The notes below the pieces were generated by a model. That model saw only the letters and a program-made list of their open reading frames with translations, ran no database searches and had not been told where the DNA came from. Both the position numbers and the translations under genes were made by a program. Positions 1 to 5,191 of a DNA stretch of 5,191 nucleotides are shown here, one piece after another. Source of the stretch: O2-02-FULL-42-9 sp038043025 (GTDB taxonomy: Bacteria; Pseudomonadota; Gammaproteobacteria; UBA12402). Position 1 is the stretch's first letter. Every line of letters begins with the position of its first letter. The stretch covers positions 1 through 5,191 of the forward strand of contig JBBTCW010000029.1 in assembly GCA_038043025.1 (NCBI GenBank), in the 5' to 3' direction.

Positions 1-55
1 ACAGATGATCGTGCACCCTTACCGGTGCTCACCAAAAACATGTGGGGAAAATTAT
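1..55 (+). pseudogene. IS982-family-like transposase, internal fragment (5' exon of the intron)
   Basis: Frame 1 is open from the window edge and reads TDDRAPLPVLTKNMWGKL, followed by a single T before the intron begins. From memory of the family, IS982-type DDE transposases carry a D-D-R-x-P-x-P...L-x-x-x-x-x-G-K-L segment directly before F-G-D-K-G-Y. The leftover T would be the first base of the expected Phe codon. The N-terminal part of the gene lies outside the window and the reading frame is cut by the intron at 55/56. Further possible pieces of the gene appear at 1876-2005. The family assignment rests on motif recall over only 18 residues, so another DDE family is possible. Confidence 0.6.
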
Positions 56-276
56 GTGCGCTAGGCATGGCACAGTTCTAGGCGGTGAAAGTCCGCTGTA
101 CGCCGTGGAGATCGGAAGTACGAGTCTAGGCCAGGGTGTCCACCGCGAGGTGGAATCTGAAGAGAGCCGATGACGTAATTCGGTTGTGACGAACAGGAAG
201 TTTGATGTGTCATGCATCAGACGGCAGATAAAAGGCTGTTATAGCAGGGTAAACCGGCATTAGACGGAGATGCCCA

Positions 277-281
277 ATAAT
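277..281 (+). other. Candidate EBS1 in intron domain I
   Basis: The sequence ATAAT is the exact reverse complement of ATTAT at 51-55, the last five bases of the 5' exon (the IBS1 position). It lies in the domain I region, where the exon-binding loop is expected. Five AT-only pairs occur easily by chance, and a second partial match (ATAA at 295-298) is nearby, so this is only a candidate. Confidence 0.3.
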
Positions 282-348
282 CGACCGCGAGCTTATAACA
301 GTAGATCTGATATGACCTTGTGAAAGAACTGTGTCTTACCCTAGGAGA

Positions 349-412
349 TCTCAAATTTTGTTGGCTGAAAGCCAACTATAAATAGGGCGACTTATTTGGA
401 TGAAGTTTGAGA
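349..412 (+). other. Stem-loop structure in the intron 5' ribozyme region (domain II/III area)
   Basis: TCTCAAA at 349-355 is perfectly complementary to TTTGAGA at 406-412, and the helix can continue inward with A-U and G-U pairs. Inside it, GTTGGCT at 360-366 pairs with AGCCAAC at 370-376 across a GAA loop. Nested helices directly upstream of the RT gene fit domains II-III of a group II intron. The exact domain assignment was not modelled. Confidence 0.5.
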
Positions 413-520
413 AGTCAGCAGAGGGTATAGTACGAAAAGGAAAGTAGTGCGTTTAAATTTTCTTTTCGGAAGACCCGAATAAGTTAAACAGTGTAAAGTA
501 TAAATAAACTTTTCTGAGAT

Positions 521-524
521 GGAG
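521..524 (+). promoter_or_regulatory. Ribosome binding site of the intron RT gene
   Basis: GGAG lies 9 nt before a GTG at 534 and 12 nt before the adjacent in-frame ATG at 537. The GTG has the better spacing and the ATG the better codon. Either start changes the protein by one residue only. Confidence 0.5.
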
Positions 525-533
525 TAGTAGTAA

Positions 534-1895
534 GTGATGACTGATGAAACCAAATCTGTATCATCTGCCAATAATGGTCTGAATACTCAGCGTATGAGAG
601 CTAAACGATCTGAGGAACAACAAATCCAGGAAGCGTTATTTAAAGATAAAGCACTGACCACTTGCTTAATGGAAAAGATTTGTGATCCAACGAATCTCAA
701 CCGAGTATATAAACGTGTGAAAGCAAATAAAGGCGCTCCCGGCATTGACGGAATGACAGTTGATGACATGGGTAAATTTATTGCGACACACAAAGAGCGA
801 TTACTGGAGACGCTGCTCACCGGCACCTATCAACCACAACCTGTACGAGAAGTAGAGATACCGAAAGCAGGGAAAGGGAAACGCCAATTAGGCATTCCGA
901 CAGTGATAGATAGGCTCGTGCAGCAAGCGATACTGCAAGTTTTGCAGCCGATATTTGAAGCGAAATTTTCAAAGAGTAGTTTTGGGTTTCGGCCTGGCCG
1001 CAGTGCACATCAAGCGGTAAAGCAAGCACAAAGTCATGTGCAGGCAGGAAAGGATATTGTGGTGGATATTGATCTGGAGAAATTCTTTGATCGAATCAAT
1101 CACGATATATTGATGTCAAAACTAGCCCGTGTAATCGAAGACAAACGCGTGTTGAAAGTTATTCGAGCGTTTCTGAACGCAGGGATAATGAGGCAAGGAG
1201 TTTGTATAAAACGCGTAGAAGGTGCCCCGCAAGGCGGGTCGTTATCACCGTTATTATCAAACATCTTGTTAGACGAGCTGGATAAGGAATTGGAAAGACG
1301 AGGCCATTCATTTTGCCGATACGCAGATGATTGTAACGTTTATGTTAAATCATTAGCCGCAGGCAAAAGAGTCATGGATTCGTTAAAACAATTCTTGTCA
1401 AAGCGACTGAGACTGAAAGTGAATGAAGGCAAAAGTGCGGTATCAAAAGTAACGGAAAGGCAATTTCTGGGATTTCGAATATTGCAAAACAGCAAGATAA
1501 AAATATCCGAGCAGAGCGTGGAGAAGATGAAGAACAACGTTCGACGAATCACGAAACGCAATCGAGGAAGGAGTTTAGAGCGGGTTATCACTGAGCTAAA
1601 TGAGAAACTCGGAGGTTGGATTAATTATTTCAAGCTAATCGATAAGCCGGAACAACTAAAAGGTCTAGACAGTTGGATGCGCCGCAAACTGAGATGCTAT
1701 CGGTTAAAACAGCGTAAGCGAAGTTATCCGAAAGCGATATTCCTAATAAAGTTAGGAGTGCACCCGAGAAGCGCTTGGAACACAGCGAAATCAGGCAAAG
1801 GTTTGTGGCGATTACCGAGGACACCAGCGTTGCAACAAGCGATGTCGAATGCATGGTTTAACAAACATGGATTAAAAAAAAAACATGAAAAATAA
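534..1895 (+). CDS. ltrA: Group II intron-encoded reverse transcriptase/maturase, C-terminus altered
   Basis: This 453-residue protein would bind the intron RNA, assist splicing, and copy the intron into DNA during retrohoming. The N-terminal RT0/RT1 region holds the typical K-A-N-K-G-A-P-G-I-D-G motif (about 64-73). Later blocks include R-x-L-G-I-P-T (117-123), S-S-F-G-F-R-P-G-R-S (148-157), D-I-D-L-E-K-F-F-D with the first catalytic Asp (178-186), A-P-Q-G-G-S-L-S-P-L-L-S-N (231-243), the Y-A-D-D active site (263-266) and F-L-G-F (311-314). A maturase (X) domain follows at about 325-430, with G-W-I-N-Y-F at 361-366 and the late L-W-R-L-P-R-T-P-A-L-Q-Q-A-M-S-N segment at 424-439. There is no HNH endonuclease domain. 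The last residues, K-K-K-H-E-K, are read from an A10 run at the junction with transposase-like sequence, so the native C-terminal tail is probably lost. The RT core looks intact and may still be made, but its own intron lacks domains V-VI. The symbol is the generic one for this family. Confidence 0.93.
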   Translation: MMTDETKSVSSANNGLNTQRMRAKRSEEQQIQEALFKDKALTTCLMEKICDPTNLNRVYKRVKANKGAPGIDGMTVDDMGKFIATHKERLLETLLTGTYQPQPVREVEIPKAGKGKRQLGIPTVIDRLVQQAILQVLQPIFEAKFSKSSFGFRPGRSAHQAVKQAQSHVQAGKDIVVDIDLEKFFDRINHDILMSKLARVIEDKRVLKVIRAFLNAGIMRQGVCIKRVEGAPQGGSLSPLLSNILLDELDKELERRGHSFCRYADDCNVYVKSLAAGKRVMDSLKQFLSKRLRLKVNEGKSAVSKVTERQFLGFRILQNSKIKISEQSVEKMKNNVRRITKRNRGRSLERVITELNEKLGGWINYFKLIDKPEQLKGLDSWMRRKLRCYRLKQRKRSYPKAIFLIKLGVHPRSAWNTAKSGKGLWRLPRTPALQQAMSNAWFNKHGLKKKHEK

Positions 1896-2005
1896 ATTAC
1901 TTGAATATCATTGCGGCCTTGCTGGCCTATACTCATCATCCACGTAAACCTGCTATCAAATTAACGTACCAGGAACACAAAATGATTAAATATTTAGCTG
2001 CTTAA
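1876..2005 (+). pseudogene. IS982-family-like transposase, broken C-terminal remnant (3' exon)
   Basis: Two frames carry transposase-like residues. From 1876, KKNMKNKLL recalls the basic K-N-M-K-N stretch of IS982-type transposases. From 1895 another frame reads NYLNIIAALLAYTHHPRKP and runs on to K-L-T-Y-Q-E-H-K-M-I-K-Y-L-A-A and a TAA at 2003-2005. This resembles the family's C-terminal N-F-x-x-N-L-x-x-x-L-I-A-Y-x-x-x-P-K-K-P ending. Neither stretch has its own start, and the second frame is closed upstream by a TGA at 1886-1888. Compared with an intact transposase, the part from the G-D-K-G-Y motif to the basic stretch is missing, as is most of the region between the two pieces. The pieces are best read as the remains of the gene split by the intron. 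The KKNMKNK match is low-complexity and less certain than the AALLAYTHHPRKP match. Confidence 0.55.
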
Positions 2006-2032
2006 CCGGAATTCGCGTGTCTTAACGTTGGG

Positions 2033-2062
2033 GCGGAGTGTTTTTATTTAAAAAGTATCCGC
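2033..2062. other. Imperfect inverted repeat in the convergent intergenic gap
   Basis: GCGGA at 2033-2037 pairs with TCCGC at 2058-2062. After a 3x3 mismatch, TTTTT (2041-2045) pairs with AAAAA (2050-2054) around an ATTT loop. It lies between the convergent transposase/intron scar and the glycosyltransferase gene (gap 2006-2162). No clean T-tract follows on either strand, so it is not a textbook terminator. It could also be part of an IS end. Apart from this hairpin I see nothing definite in the gap. Confidence 0.35.
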
Positions 2063-2162
2063 AATATCTTTGATTAAATTACGCAACCAAATATGTGTCT
2101 GTACAATTCACTTATATATTAATTAAAAAGCGACGCTATCGATCATGTCGTTTCAATCCCAC

Positions 2163-3101
2163 TTACAATTCTTCTTCAAACACGCCAAACCCTTTTGTAG
2201 TAGTGGTTGATTTTAGGATTCTACTGCTATATTCCCCTAAAATTCCTATTGATAATATAATATTTCCTGAAAAAAATGATATTAAAATAGCTAATGGAAT
2301 CCATCCTTTTATCACCATGCCCAAATAGATGAAAAGGTAAAAAGCAAGAAACAGGCTTCCCACGCTAAGCAATAAGCCCCATAAGGCAATAAGCCGTAAA
2401 AAAATCGCCGAGTGGTTAATCAACAGAAAGGATGTGACTTTAAGTAGCGAAAAAAAGCTATAGGTAGAGCCCCCATGATATCGATCCGCATGCGCAACAT
2501 CGATATTTACGATAGCGGAGTTATGCACCGTTGCAAATATTAGTGCGGGTAAGAAGGGGAAAACCCCCTCATATTTTGTGATTTTATCGACCGCTCGTCG
2601 GCTAAACCCTCTGTAGCTGCTTAAAATAAGATTTTGTGGTTTGCCTAAGATGCTGCACATAAGTTTCTGCGCCAATTTGCTGGCCGCTCTTCGAAAAAAG
2701 GGATGTTTTTTTTCTATAATCTTGCCTATTACAACGTCAAAACCCTCATCTATTTTTTTAATAAAATTAGGAATTTCTTCTGGGGGATTCTGCAAATCAT
2801 CATCCATCGTAATAATATAGCCGCCCCTCGCGTACCTTAATCCGCATAATGTTGCGTATTGTTGGCCATGATTACAGCTTAATCGTATAATTTTGACACA
2901 CGGATCTTTGGAATGTATTGCTTGCATTGTGCGATAGCTATTATCAGTACTACTGTCATCAACCATAATCAATTCAAATGCTCTATTTAAACCAGTTAAC
3001 ACGGCGACTAACCGCTCATAGAGCTCATATATGATGTTTTCACTCATGTAAACCGGAATCACCACACTGACCATGTCTGCAACTTTCTCAGGATTATTCA
3101 T
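2163..3101 (-). CDS. Polyprenyl-phosphate-type GT2 glycosyltransferase (GtrB/ArnC/DPM1-like)
   Basis: This 312-residue protein has the layout of enzymes that move a sugar from a nucleotide donor onto undecaprenyl phosphate at the inner face of the membrane. The N-terminal GT-A domain starts with V-S-V-V-I-P-V-Y (11-18), followed by V-D-D-S-S-T-D (47-53), the N-H-G-Q-Q-Y-A segment (77-83) and the metal-binding D-D-D-L-Q-N-P-P-E-E-I (100-110). R-Y-H-G-G-S-T-Y-S (207-215) matches the family's R-x-x-G-x-S-x-Y motif. Two hydrophobic segments (about 233-262 and 267-288) are likely membrane helices, and G-E-Y-S-S-R-I (289-295) is the usual post-helix motif. Family members are typically about 310-330 residues, so it looks complete. 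The chosen ATG has AAGG four bases upstream; an internal Met10 is possible. It is the last gene of the minus-strand run, 113 bp after the ACP gene. The sugar and acceptor glycan cannot be told. Confidence 0.9.
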   Translation of the reverse strand: MNNPEKVADMVSVVIPVYMSENIIYELYERLVAVLTGLNRAFELIMVDDSSTDNSYRTMQAIHSKDPCVKIIRLSCNHGQQYATLCGLRYARGGYIITMDDDLQNPPEEIPNFIKKIDEGFDVVIGKIIEKKHPFFRRAASKLAQKLMCSILGKPQNLILSSYRGFSRRAVDKITKYEGVFPFLPALIFATVHNSAIVNIDVAHADRYHGGSTYSFFSLLKVTSFLLINHSAIFLRLIALWGLLLSVGSLFLAFYLFIYLGMVIKGWIPLAILISFFSGNIILSIGILGEYSSRILKSTTTTKGFGVFEEEL

Positions 3102-3105
3102 ATAG

Positions 3106-3109
3106 CCTT
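3106..3109 (-). promoter_or_regulatory. Weak ribosome binding site of the glycosyltransferase gene
   Basis: On the minus strand AAGG sits four bases before the ATG at 3101. It is short and close, so translation may be modest, but it supports this start over the internal Met10. Confidence 0.4.
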
Positions 3110-3153
3110 AATTTGCTTTACCGCGCGCCTAATTTCTCATCAGGAATGGTAAA

Positions 3154-3169
3154 TGTCTTGCATAAGACA
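3154..3169. repeat. Small perfect inverted repeat between the ACP and glycosyltransferase genes
   Basis: TGTCTT-GCAT-AAGACA forms a 6-bp stem with a 4-nt loop in the 113-bp gap (3102-3214). No T-tract follows on the minus strand, so it is not a clear terminator. It could be an operator half, an RNA-processing hairpin, or chance. Confidence 0.3.
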
Positions 3170-3214
3170 GGCAGCACCATATTCTACGCCATCGTTGTTT
3201 TCGTATAAGGCCGA

Positions 3215-3493
3215 CTATTCCCGTATTAATTCTTTTTCAGTTAATTCATTGCATACACCCCGTAACTTCAACTGATAGAGAATCTTATCAACAGTTGACC
3301 ACTCCTTGTTGTCAATAGATGCTTCACTAATCTCAATATCATATCTATCTTGAATATCAAAAAGGATATTGATCATGTCGAGTGAATCTATCCCATAGTT
3401 GCTTAAAGCCTCAAACATATCCAACTGATTCATGTGAATTTCTTTTGTTTTTCCTATGATCGATAGGATTTCTTGTTGCAAAGAATGGCTCAT
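3215..3493 (-). CDS. Acyl carrier protein
   Basis: This 92-residue acidic protein has the ACP four-helix pattern. The phosphopantetheine attachment site is the Ser of G-I-D-S-L-D (Ser37), followed by the expected helix II (M-I-N-I-L-F-D-I-Q-D-R-Y-D-I-E-I). A 4'-phosphopantetheinyl transferase would have to convert it to the holo form, which then carries acyl chains as thioesters. It is longer than housekeeping AcpP (about 78 residues) because of a tail after about residue 80 rich in Leu and Glu. Its sequence and context point to a specialised carrier, not the fatty-acid-synthase ACP. The start codon abuts the stop of the upstream synthase gene (TAAATG), and a strong Shine-Dalgarno lies inside the end of that gene, which implies translational coupling. 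Its likely partner is the adjacent FabH-like enzyme. Confidence 0.9.
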   Translation of the reverse strand: MSHSLQQEILSIIGKTKEIHMNQLDMFEALSNYGIDSLDMINILFDIQDRYDIEISEASIDNKEWSTVDKILYQLKLRGVCNELTEKELIRE

Positions 3494-4417
3494 TTATAAC
3501 CTCCTGAGCATTGTAGCTGACATAGACAAGCCTACACCAAAACCACAAAGCAATAATTTATGATAGTGTGAATCTTCAAAGTAGCGATGCAATAACAAGG
3601 GCACACTAGAGGAAACTGTATTTCCATAATTTGTAGCACAAAACGGCATCTTTTCGGGAAGAACAGATATACGTTGCGCCAATTTTTCAACAACATATTT
3701 GCTTGCCTGATGAACAAGAAAAAGATCGATGTCTTCTTTAACCACTTTATTGTTCGCAAGGCATTGATTAACTAATATTGGCGCGTACGTCATTACAAAA
3801 TTAAAAATCTCACGCCCATTCATAAACAATTTTTCAGCATTCCTTTTTATTAAAGCAGCATGTTTATCGCCAAACGTTCCGAAAGAGCCTTTACCCACCT
3901 CGTAGATTGGATTATCTGTAAGTAGGGTAACCGTTGCAGCATCACCAAAAAGCAAATCTGTATTTTTATCATTATCGCTGATGATTGTTGAATATGGATC
4001 CGCTGTAAAAAGGAGTCCCTTGCGAAACTGGTTTTCTAACATAAAGCCCCTCATAATGTGAAGAGCATATATGTACCCAGAACAACCTAATGAAATATCA
4101 AAAGCCGCACATTCAATAGGAAGGTTTAATTTTTGATGTAGGACAGCCGACGTCTGCGGAAGCTGATAATCTCCATTTTGTGTACAAACGCAAATACAAT
4201 CAACGTTATCCAAACAATTGGAGTCGCGTTTTTGCAAATCGAGAAGCGCTAGCTTACACATATCAGAAGCACATTGATCATCACCTTTTCTTGCCGTCGC
4301 CACAATGCCAATTTTTTTTTCGATAAATGCTCGGTCAAGCGCATATTTATGTGCCTTTGCAAAATTGTCGTCTCTTCTTTCTGGAATGTAACCACCAATA
4401 TTTCGTATTCCAATCAT
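3494..4417 (-). CDS. 3-oxoacyl-ACP synthase III (FabH-like ketosynthase)
   Basis: This 307-residue thiolase-fold enzyme would perform a decarboxylative condensation or an acyl transfer using acyl-CoA and an ACP-bound substrate. The catalytic triad is visible: Cys112 in D-I-S-L-G-C-S-G-Y-I-Y-A (the same number as in E. coli FabH), His236 in L-V-H-Q-A-S, and Asn266 in N-Y-G-N-T-V-S-S-S-V-P. Further family marks are L-F-G-D-A-A-T (156-162), Q-L-P-Q-T-S (85-90) and the C-terminal G-F-G-V-G-L-S (292-298). The length is slightly below the usual 315-330. It overlaps the upstream gene by ATGA and abuts the ACP gene, so the three are almost certainly cotranscribed and translationally coupled. No strong Shine-Dalgarno precedes its ATG, in line with coupling to the upstream stop codon. 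Its place beside a dedicated ACP and a glycosyltransferase argues for specialised metabolism or surface glycan acylation over housekeeping fatty acid initiation. Confidence 0.93.
   Translation of the reverse strand: MIGIRNIGGYIPERRDDNFAKAHKYALDRAFIEKKIGIVATARKGDDQCASDMCKLALLDLQKRDSNCLDNVDCICVCTQNGDYQLPQTSAVLHQKLNLPIECAAFDISLGCSGYIYALHIMRGFMLENQFRKGLLFTADPYSTIISDNDKNTDLLFGDAATVTLLTDNPIYEVGKGSFGTFGDKHAALIKRNAEKLFMNGREIFNFVMTYAPILVNQCLANNKVVKEDIDLFLVHQASKYVVEKLAQRISVLPEKMPFCATNYGNTVSSSVPLLLHRYFEDSHYHKLLLCGFGVGLSMSATMLRRL
3500..3505 (-). promoter_or_regulatory. Strong Shine-Dalgarno of the ACP gene, embedded in the synthase gene
   Basis: A perfect AGGAGG on the minus strand lies six bases before the ACP ATG. 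The same six bases are the two Arg codons (R-R) of the synthase's final R-R-L. This fixes the ACP start and suggests high ACP output relative to the enzymes. Confidence 0.85.
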
Positions 4418-5091
4418 GAGGAAATAACCTGCCTGGAGAAAGTAATTCTCCCAATATAATCGTCATCAATAAAAATAGATGAGCAAGCAGCAATATGGCC
4501 GAGCACTTTTTCTAGTTTTACCATTATGGTTGGATTGATCGCTGCTGTAATTTTATTCCACTTTAAATTCACCCCGCAAAAAACCCATGCCGTATATTTC
4601 GTCGTGGGTAGTAACGTTTGAAGAAGATATTTATTCATAGCTATCAGTAAAGGCAATATGCTACGTTGATCATCACATATCCACTCTCGCAACACTATTG
4701 CTCTGTTGACCGTGTTAATACAGCTCCCCAGCAATAATTCTCCTTCATTAAACGCTACTGCAGGGGGGACGATCGTCGAATTATCTGCTATCACAGCAAC
4801 TTGATACTTTTTCTTTTTTGAACATGTAATTTTAAAAAGGCATGAGAGCCTATGAAAATCATCCGGCTTACTATCATCAGCCGTCAATAGCACGTACTTT
4901 GCATGGCTGAACAGCATCTGCCGACATTCCATGACCAGATCCTCAAGACTACCTAACGACCATGTTTTGACGGCCGTTAAAAGATGGTCAACAAGTGTGC
5001 CCGCCTGAATATATTTTCGTTCGCCAAGTCGCACAAAGCTGGCGCAATAAATCCCGCTGGAACTCAAATTTTCTGTAACACATTTTATCAT
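4414..5091 (-). CDS. Unknown protein, possibly a degenerate ketosynthase III-like partner subunit
   Basis: No family is recognised with certainty. From the Met at 5091 it is about 225 residues. The frame is open to the window edge, with a TTG at 5184, but the added 31 residues are a hydrophobic run (G-A-L-C-F-L-W-K-I-Y-F-F-L-I-Y-L) that looks like translated AT-rich leader, so the internal ATG was preferred despite no clear Shine-Dalgarno. By eye it parallels the downstream FabH-like protein. Numbering from the TTG, K-Y-Q-V-A-V-I-A-D-N-S-T-I-V (126-139) lines up with K-G-L-L-F-T-A-D-P-Y-S-T-I-I, E-L-L-L-G-S (149-154) with D-L-L-F-G-D, and L-G-H-I-A-A-C-S-S-I (228-237) with Y-G-N-T-V-S-S-S-V-P. 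The region that would hold the catalytic Cys is missing, and the His and Asn positions are replaced. An inactive partner of the next gene, as PqsB is for PqsC, would fit the ATGA overlap. This is inference. Confidence 0.6.
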   Translation of the reverse strand: MIKCVTENLSSSGIYCASFVRLGERKYIQAGTLVDHLLTAVKTWSLGSLEDLVMECRQMLFSHAKYVLLTADDSKPDDFHRLSCLFKITCSKKKKYQVAVIADNSTIVPPAVAFNEGELLLGSCINTVNRAIVLREWICDDQRSILPLLIAMNKYLLQTLLPTTKYTAWVFCGVNLKWNKITAAINPTIMVKLEKVLGHIAACSSIFIDDDYIGRITFSRQVISS

Positions 5092-5191
5092 TGATGCTAA
5101 ATATATCAGAAAAAAATATATTTTCCATAGAAAACACAGGGCTCCCGCATTAAAATTTGAACAAAAACCCCAATAATTTATCAAAATAGCT

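Larger units (their letters stand above)
56..1875 (+). mobile_element. Group II intron, 3'-truncated, with reverse transcriptase gene
   Basis: The element starts with GTGCG, the canonical group II intron 5' end, directly after an interrupted transposase reading frame. Positions 56-533 are non-coding and rich in helices typical of domains I-III, and a multidomain RT/maturase gene follows where domain IV is expected. The segment around 412-432 (gtcagcagagggtatagta) resembles a stretch often seen just before the intron ORF in bacterial group II introns. A complete intron should end with a domain V hairpin of about 34 nt and a domain VI with a bulged A. I see neither after the RT gene, where transposase-like sequence resumes near the A10 run at 1874-1883. 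The right end given here is therefore a deletion junction placed within a few bases, not a true intron end. The protein lacks an endonuclease domain, as in bacterial classes C, D and E. By eye class D or E seems more likely than C, since the host site is an IS gene and not a terminator. Confidence 0.85.

Noticed and set aside
2128..2157. Possible rho-independent terminator after the glycosyltransferase gene (CGAC...GTCG then CTTTTT on the minus strand)
   Set aside because: The minus-strand stem has only four contiguous pairs with a 12-nt loop and an A-C mismatch beyond, which is too weak to call despite the T-run.
2095..2328. Plus-strand ORF of 77 codons
   Set aside because: It lies mostly opposite the 3' end of the well-supported glycosyltransferase gene, has no ribosome binding site of note, and shows no recognisable motif.
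3532..3759. Minus-strand ORF of 75 codons inside the synthase gene
   Set aside because: It is a shifted-frame shadow of the FabH-like gene, whose own frame carries all the catalytic motifs.
5162..5184. TTGATA on the minus strand as a -35 box for the operon
   Set aside because: No convincing -10 hexamer follows at 16-18 bp, and AT-rich DNA gives such matches by chance.
1..5191. CRISPR array, tRNA or rRNA gene
   Set aside because: No spaced direct repeats, tRNA-like cloverleaf or conserved rRNA stretch was seen by eye on either strand.

Overview
The window looks like bacterial DNA with moderate to low GC. It combines a decayed mobile-element scar on the left with a minus-strand biosynthetic gene run on the right. 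Nothing in it fixes the species. The gene types (IS982-like transposase, endonuclease-less group II intron, FabH-like synthase, ACP, GtrB/ArnC-like glycosyltransferase) suit a proteobacterium, possibly a gammaproteobacterium, but that is a guess.

Left part (1-2005, plus strand). Positions 1-55 read as an internal piece of an IS982-family-like DDE transposase. It is interrupted at 55/56 by a group II intron that starts with the consensus GTGCG. The intron has a recognisable 5' ribozyme region (56-533) and a reverse transcriptase/maturase gene (534-1895) with intact RT and maturase motifs but no endonuclease domain. Just after the RT, at an A10 run (1874-1883), the sequence reverts to what look like scrambled C-terminal pieces of the same transposase (1876-2005). 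I see no intron domain V or VI. The simplest reading is an intron that entered an IS transposase gene and then lost its 3' end together with part of the 3' exon. That would leave an intron that cannot splice or move by itself.

Middle (2006-2162). This is an AT-rich gap between convergent genes, with an imperfect hairpin at 2033-2062.

Right part (2163-5191, minus strand). Four genes run right to left: a protein of unknown function that resembles a degenerate ketosynthase III (ends 4414), a FabH-like 3-oxoacyl-ACP synthase III with an intact Cys-His-Asn triad (3494-4417), an acyl carrier protein with a DSL phosphopantetheine site (3215-3493), and a membrane-anchored polyprenyl-phosphate-type GT2 glycosyltransferase (2163-3101). 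The first two overlap by ATGA, the second and third abut (TAAATG), and the fourth follows after 113 bp. They look like one transcription unit whose promoter lies at or beyond the right edge. As a working model, the synthase pair makes or transfers an acyl group on the dedicated ACP, and the glycosyltransferase supplies a lipid-linked sugar. The cluster could therefore make an acylated surface glycan or a small acyl-derived metabolite. The product cannot be read from this window.
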